The notes under the pieces were generated by a model. The model searched no databases, was not told the origin of the DNA, and saw only the letters and a program-made list of their open reading frames with translations. From a virus, in the IMG/VR virus record IMGVR_UViG_3300032157_000028, positions 1 to 41,195 of that record: 41,195 bases of DNA. One strand, 5' to 3'. Both the position numbers and the translations under genes were made by a program. Below are positions 19,454 through 28,044 of this stretch, in pieces. Position 1 is the first letter of the stretch. Each line of letters begins with the position of its first letter.

Positions 19454-20824
19454 GCCCGCGCCCAGGCTGGCCAGGTCGCTGATCGGGTCGCTGCGCACCG
19501 TCGCGATCAGCTGCGCCGCGGTCACGTCGCCCTTCGCGCCGGCCGTGCTGCCGCGCACGTCCACCTCGCCGTTCCAGTCGTGCGGCGCCAGCGGATCGTC
19601 CAGTGCCACGCCGTCCGCCTCCATGGTGGCGCGCAGGTCGGCGCTGCGGGCGCGCACCTTCGTGGCGCCAGCCTCCACCAGCGTGGCCAGGGTGGTCGCT
19701 GTGGCGCCGTTGCGCAGGCGGGCCTCGGCCTGGCCGCCGCTGCCGCTGTTGGCCATGGACGCCTCCAGGTAGGTCCGGTGGTCCACGGCGCCGTGCACGT
19801 GCGGCTGGCCATCGCCCGACTTCGACCAGGTGGCGCCGGTGACTTCGGCGCGCCGCGTGGTCAGCGCCTCCGCCGAGCAGCTGCGCACCAGCGGGCTGCT
19901 CGCGCCGCCGGTCACCGTCACCACCAGGCGCACCGCCACGTACTTCAGGCTGCCCGTGCTGCCGGCGACGCGCCGCACCTTGGCCACCACGTCCTCATTC
20001 GGGCGCACCAGGAAGGCGCCGCTGGTCAGCAGCATGGTGCCGGACACCTCCACGTCCACGATGCTGCCGCGCACCAGGTCGCCGCTGCTCGCGTAGAACA
20101 GCGCCAGGTGGTAGCGCGGCGTTTCGCCGGCGCCGAGCGTCGGCACGATTTCGCCGGCCACCTCGAGCGCCATGCTGACCGCGCCGCCGTCCAGCGCCGG
20201 ATCCCAGCGCCACAGCGTCGCCCGCTCGACTTCGGCCCAGGCGTCGCTGGTGCTGGTGCCGTCCCGGCCGGCCATGCTGATCCAGTAGCGGTCCTTGGTC
20301 GGCAGGCTGGTCGGCCAGACCGGCGCGAGCGCGCCCGCGGCCGGGTACGCCTTCATGGGCCAGAGCGCGAACAGCGACAGCGGCCGCGCCTCGCCCACGG
20401 TCTGGCCGACGTGGAACGGCTCGACCAGTGGGCTGCCAGGCGCCGCCACGCCGTAGCGCACGCCGACGTTGCGAATGCGAATGAAGCCGGCGCCGGCGCC
20501 CATGGCGGTCTGCGTGAGCGTGTAGTAGTAGGTGCCGCCGCCCTGGAACGTCGCCACGGCGGCCAGGTCGAAGCGCTGCGGCGCCCAGTCCACCGTGCTG
20601 TCAATCGGAATGCTGGCGATCAGCTGCGCCGTGTCGAAGCGGTACAGGTCCAGGCGCGCCGACGCGGTGCCGCTCGAGCCCTGGTGCTGGTGGTCGAACT
20701 CCAGCCACTGCTCGGCCACGCTGTCCCACGCATCCGGCTCGTGCGTGAACAGCGCGTCAATCGCGGCCAGGTCATTCGCCGAGCGAAAGCCGGCCTCGAT
20801 CGGCAGGAGGCGGCTGCCGAACAC
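18989..20824 (-). CDS. Tail fibre protein with C-terminal tryptophan repeats (611 aa)
   Basis: A late structural protein encoded after the tail-tip genes. Residues 1 to about 450 are beta-rich with Gly/Thr/Ser turns (GTYYYTLTQTAMGAGAGFIRIRNVGVRYG, LKYVAVRLVVTVTGG) as expected for a fibre or host-binding shaft. From Trp 458 on it consists of 14-residue repeats with WR(L/I) and DxAAx, probably a regular solenoid or stalk. GTG 20824 follows the preceding stop by 9 nt with GGGG between. The gene ends at TTG-UGA-CUG; repeats continue in frame beyond. UGA followed by C is a leaky context in bacteria. Confidence 0.75.
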   Translation of the reverse strand: MFGSRLLPIEAGFRSANDLAAIDALFTHEPDAWDSVAEQWLEFDHQHQGSSGTASARLDLYRFDTAQLIASIPIDSTVDWAPQRFDLAAVATFQGGGTYYYTLTQTAMGAGAGFIRIRNVGVRYGVAAPGSPLVEPFHVGQTVGEARPLSLFALWPMKAYPAAGALAPVWPTSLPTKDRYWISMAGRDGTSTSDAWAEVERATLWRWDPALDGGAVSMALEVAGEIVPTLGAGETPRYHLALFYASSGDLVRGSIVDVEVSGTMLLTSGAFLVRPNEDVVAKVRRVAGSTGSLKYVAVRLVVTVTGGASSPLVRSCSAEALTTRRAEVTGATWSKSGDGQPHVHGAVDHRTYLEASMANSGSGGQAEARLRNGATATTLATLVEAGATKVRARSADLRATMEADGVALDDPLAPHDWNGEVDVRGSTAGAKGDVTAAQLIATVRSDPISDLASLGAGWVLFKPSRDADLAAGWKMPSTKNADQAALWRIFKAATVDQSCAWRIALPVNLDRADQWRLLARLQQDQAAQWRLHGVLDEDRLMRWKLQESRNLNRTVLWRLTGARNENRSASWVTIGFTTSTYDRDGAATWRLALVPQLDRAAQWRLVIAGGL

Positions 20825-20833
20825 CGGCGGCCC

Positions 20834-21298
20834 CTAGACCCGCCAGGGTCGCTGCGGATCCAGTCCGACGTGCGCGGTGCCGTCCGGTTGCACCAGCACC
20901 CAGCACTCGCGCCGGCTCCCGTCGTGGAAGCGCCAGCCGCAGAGCAGCTGCCGCGGCGCGGCCTGCTGCCCGGTGATCACGCCGCCGCTCATCTTCAGAT
21001 CCAAGCCGCCGCGGTAGATCAGCTCGGGCTGCGCGCCAGGCGGCACGTGCAGGATCGCGGCCAGCACGTCCACGAACTGCACCGCCGCACCCTCGATCGG
21101 CAGCAGCGCGTGCAGCCAGATCACCGCCACCTGGCCAGGCGGCAGCAGCGCGAACTTTGCCTGCGCGCCCAGCGCGTCGTACTGGTGGATCACCGTGCCG
21201 TCGCGCAGCTGCGCCACCCAGCGCAGCGACTCTTGCGCAGGCATGACGGGCGCGAGCCCGCACGCCTGCTGCAGGGTCTGGTCCGGAATCTCGCCCAC
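20834..21298 (-). CDS. Late hypothetical protein, tail-tip region (154 aa)
   Basis: Starts with GTG (21298) overlapping the preceding TAG (TAGTG). Segments such as LRWVAQLRDGTVIHQYDALGAQ, KFALLPPGQVAVIWLHALLP and CWVLVQPDGTAHVGLDPQRPW look like beta strands with Gly-Asp turns. No family recognised. Position between a receptor-binding-like gene and the fibre suggests a tail-tip or fibre-attachment part. Confidence 0.7.
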   Translation of the reverse strand: MGEIPDQTLQQACGLAPVMPAQESLRWVAQLRDGTVIHQYDALGAQAKFALLPPGQVAVIWLHALLPIEGAAVQFVDVLAAILHVPPGAQPELIYRGGLDLKMSGGVITGQQAAPRQLLCGWRFHDGSRRECWVLVQPDGTAHVGLDPQRPWRV

Positions 21299-21810
21299 TA
21301 CGCCACCTCGTCGTAGCGGAAGCGCAGCGTGATCGTGGAGCCGGCGGTGTCGGCCGCGTTGGTCTGCACCTGGAACACCGCATAGTCCGAATAGCCGGCG
21401 GCGGTGAAGGTGCCGGCCAGGCTGCCGCCGATGCCCAGGTTTTTCGCCGGCTCACTGGTCGGCAGGTTCACCACGGCCTTGGCGCTGACCGACGCCACGG
21501 GCGTGCCGTAGCTCTGCGCCGCGTAGCCGCTCGGCGTGCAGCTCGTCTTCACGTAGGTGCCGGTGCCGATCGGGAAGGTGGCGCCCGGCGCGTACACGCG
21601 CAGGTTGTCAATCTTCACCGCGTCGTTCATCGCCACCACGCGCAGCCGCAGATATTTCTCGTAGGAGTTATTCCCGGCGGTGATCGGGTAGGTGGTCGGG
21701 TTCAGGTTGGGCGCGTCGGTGCTGCCCATGTTGGCATTCGTGATGCCGTCGGTGACACTGCCCGGGCTCGTGCCGTTCGTTTCGCTGATCTGGACGCTGG
21801 CTGCGGTCAT
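21298..21810 (-). CDS. Tail-tip structural protein (170 aa)
   Basis: Ser/Thr/Asn-rich beta protein (SVQISETNGTSPGSVTDGITNANMG, YLRLRVVAMNDAVKIDNLRVY, TITLRFRYDEVA) typical of phage tail appendages. ATG 21810 has AGG five nt upstream. It follows a small Ig-like protein and precedes the fibre genes, so it is probably part of the tip or adsorption apparatus. Confidence 0.7.
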   Translation of the reverse strand: MTAASVQISETNGTSPGSVTDGITNANMGSTDAPNLNPTTYPITAGNNSYEKYLRLRVVAMNDAVKIDNLRVYAPGATFPIGTGTYVKTSCTPSGYAAQSYGTPVASVSAKAVVNLPTSEPAKNLGIGGSLAGTFTAAGYSDYAVFQVQTNAADTAGSTITLRFRYDEVA

Positions 21811-21822
21811 GCTTGCCTCACT

Positions 21823-22128
21823 CTATTGGAATGCCTGGTGTACCTCCAGGGTGGCGGTTTCGCCCAGCGGCAGGTCGGCGGCGTCGCTGCTGCGGCGCAC
21901 CAGCGCCTGCAGGCGGTAGGAGCCCACCTCGTCCAGCGAGCCGGCCACGGTGTCGAAATAGATCACGCCGCCGCTCGCCGGCGCCTCGACCGTGGCCGTC
22001 CAATCCACCTCGGCGCCGCTCGGCTTCTTCACCTTGATCTTGCACGTGGTCGGGGTTTCGTCCACCAGGTCCAGGGTGGTCTGCACGCGCACGCGCAGGC
22101 CCACGGCGCCGACGTACACGCGGCTCAC
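21823..22128 (-). CDS. Small beta-sandwich tail protein, BppU/Ig-like (101 aa)
   Basis: The order YVGAVGLRVRVQTTLDLV, TCKIKVKKPSGAEVDWTATVE, GVIYFDT...GSYRLQALV, ATLEVHQAFQ reads as an Ig-like sandwich, similar to the N-terminal domain of phage baseplate upper proteins. GTG 22128 overlaps the stop of the large tip protein (GTGA). It probably attaches receptor-binding parts to the tip. Confidence 0.65.
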   Translation of the reverse strand: MSRVYVGAVGLRVRVQTTLDLVDETPTTCKIKVKKPSGAEVDWTATVEAPASGGVIYFDTVAGSLDEVGSYRLQALVRRSSDAADLPLGETATLEVHQAFQ

Positions 22129-25100
22129 GCCCGCTCCAGGCCAGTGATCCGCACCTGGTCCAGCTTGCCGAAGCCCGGGATGATTTCCATGCTGGCCACC
22201 TCCACCTTGGCCGCAGTGTAGGCGCTGGAGTCGAGTGCCACCACGTCGCCGAGCTCCACGGCCAGGCCGACCAGCGGCACGTCGAAGATCACGGGCTGCG
22301 CCGGCAGAGCGAAGCGCCCCAGGTAGCTGTCGGCCAGGTCGGTGGCCTGCTGATCCTGCACCGCCACCGGGTCGTCCACGGTGTTCTTGTCGTTCGCGCT
22401 CATGGGCAGCACGGCGTCGCGCCGCGCCCCGTAGAGCGACTGGCTGCCGGCGTTCTCCCGCGTGATCGTGCTGCGGAATCCGCGCCGCACGTGGTCGGTG
22501 TCGTACTCCACCAGCAGCTTGTTCAGGATGGACTCGGCGCCGCGCTTGGGCCGCGTCGGCGGCTCCAGCAGGTGATCGTCGGTGAAGCTCTGGACCGCGG
22601 CGCCCCAGCCGCTGATCCGGAATGGCTGCATTTTCAGCTGCCCGCCTTCCCAGTAGAGCAGGTGCCGCGCCTGGTCGGCCATGTCAGCCAGCACGGCGAC
22701 GGCATCCTGCACGTCGCGATAGACCCCGTTCAGCAGCACGGTCGGCCCGCCCTGGTCGCTGTAGAACGTGCTGCGCTTCAGCCAGCCATCGGTCGGGAAG
22801 TATTCGGTGCCGCCCACGTTCAGGTACTCGGGCCTGGTCAGCAGCGCCAGCAGCAGATCGCCGGCGGCGCGGGACTCGGCCGCCGCGGCATTCGCGCCGA
22901 TCAGACCGCGGTAGGTCACGCCCACGCTGCCCGCCAGCTGCGTGACGGGCGGCGCCGCCTGGATCAGCAGCGACACGCGCAGGATCCACAGCGAGTCGTT
23001 GTTCCGCTCATTCGAGTTGAAGGAGCCGGTGGAAAGCGCGCTGGTGATGCGCACGCTGTTGCGGTCGCTGCCCGTTCCCAGCAGGCTGTCCCAGTCGTCC
23101 GGCGTGATGAACTCCGTCACGTCGAAAGCCTTGAGCGAGCTATAACGCTGCGCCGTTTCGGTGTCGGTGTTCGACAGGCTGCCCTCGTACTCGAGCACCA
23201 GGCGCGCCCAGGTCAGGCCCGCGCCGACGCCGCCGGTGATTTCCAGATAGCTGTCCTTCAGGTCGGCGACGGTCAGGCCCAGGCTCACCAGGTCGCGCAG
23301 GTTGCCGCGGCTGAAGTTCGTGATAACCGTGCCGTTGCTGCGGGTCCACCGCACGTTCGCGCCGGCGGGCCCCACCCAGCACAGCGTCGCCCGCTTGATG
23401 CTCGCCGTGCCGTTCGGCGCGTCGTAGTAGACGCGGCCGGTGGTCCACGGCGCGGACACGTCGCTGGCCGGCTTCAGGCCGTTGCACGCCGCGTTGCCGT
23501 TCGCATTGGACGCGCTGCCCGTGCTGTTCGTGGGCACGCTGAACAGGAAGGTGGTCGGCAGCACCTCGGCGTCGGCGGCCAGGGTCACGCGCAGATCGCC
23601 CACGTAGGTGATCTGGTCGTTGTATTGCTGGCCGGCGGCGATCTGGTCATTGGTGGCCCACGCCTCGAGCACCGGCGGCCAGAACATGGCGAAGCCCAGG
23701 TTGCTCATGCTGCCGCTCACCGCGTACTCGTCGGGCTGCACTTCGGCCTGCGTGCCGGCGAACACCGTGCCGTTGCCGCCCTCGAGCTTGGCCGTGGGCA
23801 GCTGCAGGTTGCCCAGGTTCATGCTGCCGTAGGTGAAGCGGAAAGCCGTGCAGATCCGGAAGGCGTGCACCAGCAGCGCGTACTCGTCGTCATAGCGGAA
23901 CCGGAACGGCGCCGTGCCCGTGTCGAAGTTCGCGCCCAGCCGCACGTTGGTGGAGCTGTCGGCCGCGATGCTCGTCACGCTGGGAATGTCATAGTTCCCG
24001 CTTCCGGTCGGGCTCACGTTGCCGTTGGTCGGCAGCGCCAGGCTGCGGAATCCGGCCGGCGAGATGGACACCACCGTGGATTCAGGGCCGCCGCCACCGA
24101 CTCCGCCGCTCAGGTTGTGACGGTGCTGGTCCTCGATCGCCCGCGTGCGCACGGTGCGCGACGGGTCGTTGATCTGCTCCGACAGCGGCTCGTTCTCCGG
24201 GTAGAGGCTGCCCAGGTTGTGCGCCGCGCCGGCGGCGTCGTACCAGAACACGCTGGTGCTCTGGCCATTGTTCGGCACGAATAGGCCGCCCTGGCTCGGG
24301 TTCGACAGGTTGGCGTACTCGACCAGCACGTAGGCGCGCTCGATCCGCTGCCGGCCCACCTGCGTGATATCGGCGACGCGGTGCACCTGGAGCCGGAACC
24401 CGTTGTAGACCAGGGCGAAGTTCGTTTCGGTGAAGTCGGCGTGCGCGCCCAGCGCCTTGGTGCCGGTGGCGGTCTGATTGCTCGCCGCCAGCGCGTCGAG
24501 CTCGACCGCGTAGAAGGCAGGGTCGGCGGCCTGGTCAGGGTTCTGCGGCCACGCCTTGCGCAGGCCGAGCACCGCGCCGGCCACGCGGTTGAGCTCGGCC
24601 ACCCAGTCCGCCGGCGAGACTTCGGACGCCTGCAGGCCGTTTCCGCCGTAGGCCCGCACAGCCCGCACCACCGCCGCGGCATCCAGCGCCTTGCCGTGCA
24701 GCAGGAACAGAGGGCCGTGGATCGTGGAGCCAGCCACGGTCTGCGCGGTGCCGGCGAACACCAGCGTGCCGCTCACGTGCTCGGCCGCAACGGTGCCGCC
24801 GGTGCCGCGGGTCAGGCCGTCCAGGGTCGTGTCGGTCTTGCTCGCGTAGGTGATTTCTTCGTCGTCCACCACCACGGTGCCAGAGTCGGGGAAGTCCTTG
24901 GTGCTCCCGACCGTCATGCTCACGTCGGTTTCGTACAGCAGATTCTCCAGCGCGGTCAGGAACTGCTGCACCACAGGCTGCGGCGTGAAGTCGGTGACCT
25001 CGCCCAGCGCGATCGGCTTGGATTGCCCGACCACGCCGGCGTCGGCGCCAGGGTAGGTGGCGGTGTCCACGCGCTGCGCCAGCGGCAACATCAGCTTGCG

Positions 25101-25565
25101 CGACTGATCCACGCAGTGCAGCCGCACCAGATCCTCGCTCACCTCCACGGCCTCGATCGCGCCGGACCAGAGCAGCACCGACACGCGGCTCGCGTCCACG
25201 CCCAGCGCGCAGCTCACAAATACGTCGGCGTACTCGGGCGGGTAGGCGGCGCTGAAGAAGTCCCGGAAGAACTTGGCGCCGTTGCTGTCCAGCGGGCGGT
25301 TCGGGTCCACCTCGAATGTCAGCTTGGATTCCTGCCGCACGTCGCCGGTGATGCTGATGGGCGAAAGGTTGCGCAGCAGCGCTTCGGTCTGCACCGTGCC
25401 GGCGGCGAACCCGGTGTAGAGGCGCGGCGTCGGGATGCTGCGGTCGGACAGGTCGCACCATTCGGTCAGCGCGTAGAGCCCGCCCTGGCTGCGCCACCGA
25501 ATGCTGACGATCCAGTGGACCTCCTGGCCCGCCTGCAGGTGAGGGTTGCCGGGGATCGTGCGCAC
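22125..25565 (-). CDS. Tail-tip hub / baseplate central protein (1146 aa)
   Basis: The largest gene, placed after the tape measure and a distal tail protein, where siphoviruses encode the hub that closes the tube and carries the receptor apparatus. N-terminal beta segments (HWIVSIRWRSQGG, PTPRLYTGFAAG, ESKLTFEVDPNRPLDSNGAKF) and C-terminal ones (LKMQPFRISGW, FRSTITRENAGSQSLYGARRDAVLPM, LGDVVALDSSAYTAAKVEVASMEI) resemble hub modules with OB-like domains. Between them lie Ser/Thr/Asn-rich beta domains, including a Gly-rich hinge (SGGVGGGGPES). GTG 25565 is one base after the previous stop. Exact family not determined. Confidence 0.8.
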   Translation of the reverse strand: MRTIPGNPHLQAGQEVHWIVSIRWRSQGGLYALTEWCDLSDRSIPTPRLYTGFAAGTVQTEALLRNLSPISITGDVRQESKLTFEVDPNRPLDSNGAKFFRDFFSAAYPPEYADVFVSCALGVDASRVSVLLWSGAIEAVEVSEDLVRLHCVDQSRKLMLPLAQRVDTATYPGADAGVVGQSKPIALGEVTDFTPQPVVQQFLTALENLLYETDVSMTVGSTKDFPDSGTVVVDDEEITYASKTDTTLDGLTRGTGGTVAAEHVSGTLVFAGTAQTVAGSTIHGPLFLLHGKALDAAAVVRAVRAYGGNGLQASEVSPADWVAELNRVAGAVLGLRKAWPQNPDQAADPAFYAVELDALAASNQTATGTKALGAHADFTETNFALVYNGFRLQVHRVADITQVGRQRIERAYVLVEYANLSNPSQGGLFVPNNGQSTSVFWYDAAGAAHNLGSLYPENEPLSEQINDPSRTVRTRAIEDQHRHNLSGGVGGGGPESTVVSISPAGFRSLALPTNGNVSPTGSGNYDIPSVTSIAADSSTNVRLGANFDTGTAPFRFRYDDEYALLVHAFRICTAFRFTYGSMNLGNLQLPTAKLEGGNGTVFAGTQAEVQPDEYAVSGSMSNLGFAMFWPPVLEAWATNDQIAAGQQYNDQITYVGDLRVTLAADAEVLPTTFLFSVPTNSTGSASNANGNAACNGLKPASDVSAPWTTGRVYYDAPNGTASIKRATLCWVGPAGANVRWTRSNGTVITNFSRGNLRDLVSLGLTVADLKDSYLEITGGVGAGLTWARLVLEYEGSLSNTDTETAQRYSSLKAFDVTEFITPDDWDSLLGTGSDRNSVRITSALSTGSFNSNERNNDSLWILRVSLLIQAAPPVTQLAGSVGVTYRGLIGANAAAAESRAAGDLLLALLTRPEYLNVGGTEYFPTDGWLKRSTFYSDQGGPTVLLNGVYRDVQDAVAVLADMADQARHLLYWEGGQLKMQPFRISGWGAAVQSFTDDHLLEPPTRPKRGAESILNKLLVEYDTDHVRRGFRSTITRENAGSQSLYGARRDAVLPMSANDKNTVDDPVAVQDQQATDLADSYLGRFALPAQPVIFDVPLVGLAVELGDVVALDSSAYTAAKVEVASMEIIPGFGKLDQVRITGLERA

Positions 25566-25566
25566 T

Positions 25567-25962
25567 TCAGTTGCTGCGGAACACCGCCGACACGCGGAAG
25601 AATCCGTTGTGAGTCTCGACCGGCTCCAGCGTCGGCGTGGCGAAGCGCCAGCCGGTGAGCGCGATCGCGCCGCCGCTGCCGCCGAACTCGACCGGCCGCC
25701 AGTCGGTGAAGGACAGGTCCACGGTGTTCTTCATGCCGACGGCCACGGTGTCAAAGAAGGCCAGCAGGGCGTCGCGCTGCGTGACCGTTTTCAGCTCCCA
25801 CTGCACCGACATTTCACGCACGTTGGCGCCGCGGTCGTAGGCGTAGAAGGTGCCGCCGATGCTTTCAGCGCTGACCTGGAGCCGGCGCAGCCCGTCCATG
25901 TTGCCGCGCACCGGGTTGGGCAGGACCACGCTGCTGCCGCCGCGGGTGATCGTGAAGCTCAC
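25567..25962 (-). CDS. Distal/minor tail protein (131 aa)
   Basis: Starts SFTITRGGSSVVLPNPVRGNM and contains VREMSVQWELKTVTQRDALLAFFDTVAVGM and LSFTDWRPVEFGG. This matches the look of small minor tail proteins that link tube and tip. ATG 25962 overlaps the tape-measure stop (ATGA). Its position directly after the tape measure supports a distal tail or tip-adaptor role. Confidence 0.75.
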   Translation of the reverse strand: MSFTITRGGSSVVLPNPVRGNMDGLRRLQVSAESIGGTFYAYDRGANVREMSVQWELKTVTQRDALLAFFDTVAVGMKNTVDLSFTDWRPVEFGGSGGAIALTGWRFATPTLEPVETHNGFFRVSAVFRSN

Positions 25963-27800
25963 CGCATCCCTCCGCCGCCGAACCGGCTCATGCCGCTGGC
26001 CAGGCGCGGCGCCACCTGCAGAGCCGTCGCGCTGTTGGTGACGTTCGGCAGGTAGACGTTGAGCGCGGCCGGGCCCATGGTGTTCAGCGCGTTGAACAGG
26101 TCGCCCATGCCGGGCGACTGGCTGACCTCGCGCCGCATCACGTGCTCGCCGACGGCGAGCCGCGCAGGCACGCGGTCGGGCGCGCCGATCATGCCGCCGT
26201 ACTGGCGGCCGACCTCGCCGCCGTACTGCTTGCCGTCGCTCCTGCCGTTGATCAAGGCGGATAGGGCAGACTGGTAGCCCAACAGACCGTCCATCATGCT
26301 CGTAAACTTTTGCAGGATTCCATCAAACAATCCCACCACCAGATCCAGCGCCAGCTTCACCGCGCCGGCCACGATGCTCGGCAGGTTTTCCCAAAAGGAA
26401 TTCCACAGCCCCTGCAGCACGTCAATCATCAGCTTGAACGCGCCGATCACCGTGTCTTGCAGGATTTGCGACCATGGAATAGTGGCCAGCTTATCCTTCA
26501 ACATATCCCACCCCGCCTCGAGCGCCGGGATGATGTGAGTCTGCCACTGCACCACGAACTCATCCCACGCGGCGCGGCTCGCCTCGGCCTCCGTCCCGCC
26601 AGCAGCCATCACGGCGCGGTACTTCTCCTTGATCTGCTCCAGCCCGATGCTGAACTCGTCCAGACCTTCCTGCAGGCGCTGCAGCGGGCCGATCAGAATG
26701 GCAGCCAGGCCCTCACCGATCAGCGCCTTGGTGTTGGTCCACGTCGCGCCGAGCCGCGCCAGCGTGCCGGTGAATCCGCTGTCCAGGATCGCGGCCGCGT
26801 CGGCCGCCGCCGTGCTGTTCGCGGCCAGGCTTTCCAGCGTCGCGCTGAAATCTTCGGTGCTCTTGACCAGTTCGCTCAGGGCCATGGCCGACTCGGCGCT
26901 GCCGAAGAACTGCAGGAACCAGTCCCACGACTCCGGCTGCAAGTCCATCACTTCGCGCAGCTCCTGCAGCGCGGGCAGGAATCCGTGCTCGCGGATCGCC
27001 TCAGCGGAAAGCATCTTCAGGTCCAGCTGGTCGATCACTTCCCACAGCTTTTCGCCCGGCTTGATCAGGGTGTTGAACACCGCGCCCAGCTCGGCCGTGG
27101 CTTGCTTGCCGGTGCGGCCTGCGTTGGTCAGGACCACCAGCGACGCCGCCACGTCCTCCAGCTGCAGGTTCAGTGCCCGCGCTTCCGGCGCCACCATCTG
27201 GAAGCTGCGCACGATTTCCTCCATCTGCAGGTTGCCGTCGCGAGTCGCGCCGAACAGCGCGCTGGTGGCCCGCGCCGCCTGGTCCGCGGTCAGCTCGTAG
27301 GCCAGCATCGTGCGGTTGACCATGTTCACCGCGGTGTCCAGGTCGAGCGCCGCGATCTTCGAAAGGTTGATCGCCTCCGCTAGCACGCCCAGGCCGCCGG
27401 CGTCCGGCGCGAACCCTGCGCCAGTGACTTCCTTCAGCGCGCTGAAGGCGTCGGCCATGGCGATGCCGGAATCGTTCGCCATCTTGAGCACGCTGCCGCG
27501 CAGCGCGTCCACTTCGGCGGCGCTCGCCCCGGTTTCCATCCGGTAGTTCAGCATCGCCTGCTCCAGATCCTGGTGAGCTTTCAGGCTGCTGCCCATGAAG
27601 CTCATCGCGCCGCGCACCGAGACGTAGGCGGCGGCGACGCCCACCAGACCCTTCACCCACTTGCCGGTGCTGGACGCGGCGCGCTCGCCCATGCTGGCGC
27701 TCTGCTGGCCCAGCTCGTCCAGCTTGCCCTCGAGCCGCTTAATGCCGTCCAGCGCCTGCTGGCTCTCGCTGCGAAACTCAAGGGTGGCGGTTTCCTTCAC
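25959..27800 (-). CDS. Tape measure protein (613 aa)
   Basis: Sets tail length during assembly. TP901-type features are visible: an N-terminal coiled coil (DGIKRLEGKLDELGQQ), a hydrophobic stretch (KGLVGVAAAYVSVRGAMSFMG, about 49-71), then the conserved block AMLNYRMETGASAAEVDALR, GFAPDAGGLGVLAEAINLSKIA, TADQAARATSALFG, and NAGRTGKQATAEL. A second hydrophobic region lies at about 480-505 (IVAGAVKLALDLVVGLFDGIL). The C-terminus is Gly/Arg-rich. At roughly 0.15 nm per residue the tail would be about 90 nm long. It overlaps the downstream chaperone ORF at its start, as is usual. Confidence 0.95.
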   Translation of the reverse strand: MKETATLEFRSESQQALDGIKRLEGKLDELGQQSASMGERAASSTGKWVKGLVGVAAAYVSVRGAMSFMGSSLKAHQDLEQAMLNYRMETGASAAEVDALRGSVLKMANDSGIAMADAFSALKEVTGAGFAPDAGGLGVLAEAINLSKIAALDLDTAVNMVNRTMLAYELTADQAARATSALFGATRDGNLQMEEIVRSFQMVAPEARALNLQLEDVAASLVVLTNAGRTGKQATAELGAVFNTLIKPGEKLWEVIDQLDLKMLSAEAIREHGFLPALQELREVMDLQPESWDWFLQFFGSAESAMALSELVKSTEDFSATLESLAANSTAAADAAAILDSGFTGTLARLGATWTNTKALIGEGLAAILIGPLQRLQEGLDEFSIGLEQIKEKYRAVMAAGGTEAEASRAAWDEFVVQWQTHIIPALEAGWDMLKDKLATIPWSQILQDTVIGAFKLMIDVLQGLWNSFWENLPSIVAGAVKLALDLVVGLFDGILQKFTSMMDGLLGYQSALSALINGRSDGKQYGGEVGRQYGGMIGAPDRVPARLAVGEHVMRREVSQSPGMGDLFNALNTMGPAALNVYLPNVTNSATALQVAPRLASGMSRFGGGGMR

Positions 27801-28044
27801 TGGCCGGAGGCGTCTTGTCTGGCACGGTCCTGAACCCGTGCAGCATCACGTCCTCCCGCATCCTAACCTGCTCGTAGGCCATGACCAGATCGCGCTGCTC
27901 CTGCGGCAACGTCGCCCAGTCGAACGGCCACAGCCTCCACCGCTCGCACGCCCGCCAGATCAGATAGGCCAGGGTGCGGTCGTGCTTCTCCAGGTCAAGC
28001 GGTGGCGGCCCGCTCTTGCTCGCCGCCAGATCCCGCTCGAGCAG
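27778..28044 (-). CDS. Tail chaperone extension (T part), reached by frameshift (88 aa)
   Basis: The second chaperone frame, read only as a continuation of the first ORF: LLERDLAASKSG, then LEKHDRTLAYLIWRACERWRLWPFDWATLPQEQRDLVMAYEQVRMRE. The frame stays open to 28086, but the only ATG there (28086) has no ribosome site. Predicted fusion with the first 176 residues of the upstream ORF gives 264 aa. Such G-T fusions bind the tape measure and recruit tail tube subunits. It overlaps the tape-measure start. Confidence 0.8.
   Translation of the reverse strand: MLERDLAASKSGPPPLDLEKHDRTLAYLIWRACERWRLWPFDWATLPQEQRDLVMAYEQVRMREDVMLHGFRTVPDKTPPASEGNRHP

Noticed and set aside
18659-21316. 885-aa open frame on the plus strand opposite the fibre genes
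   Set aside because: It is the antisense of well-supported repeat proteins, is full of Arg, His, Ala and Gly as expected of a GC-rich shadow frame, and shows no ribosome site or domain.
22491-24284. 597-aa plus-strand open frame opposite the tail-tip hub
   Set aside because: Same shadow composition; the minus-strand hub protein has proper beta-rich sequence and gene order.
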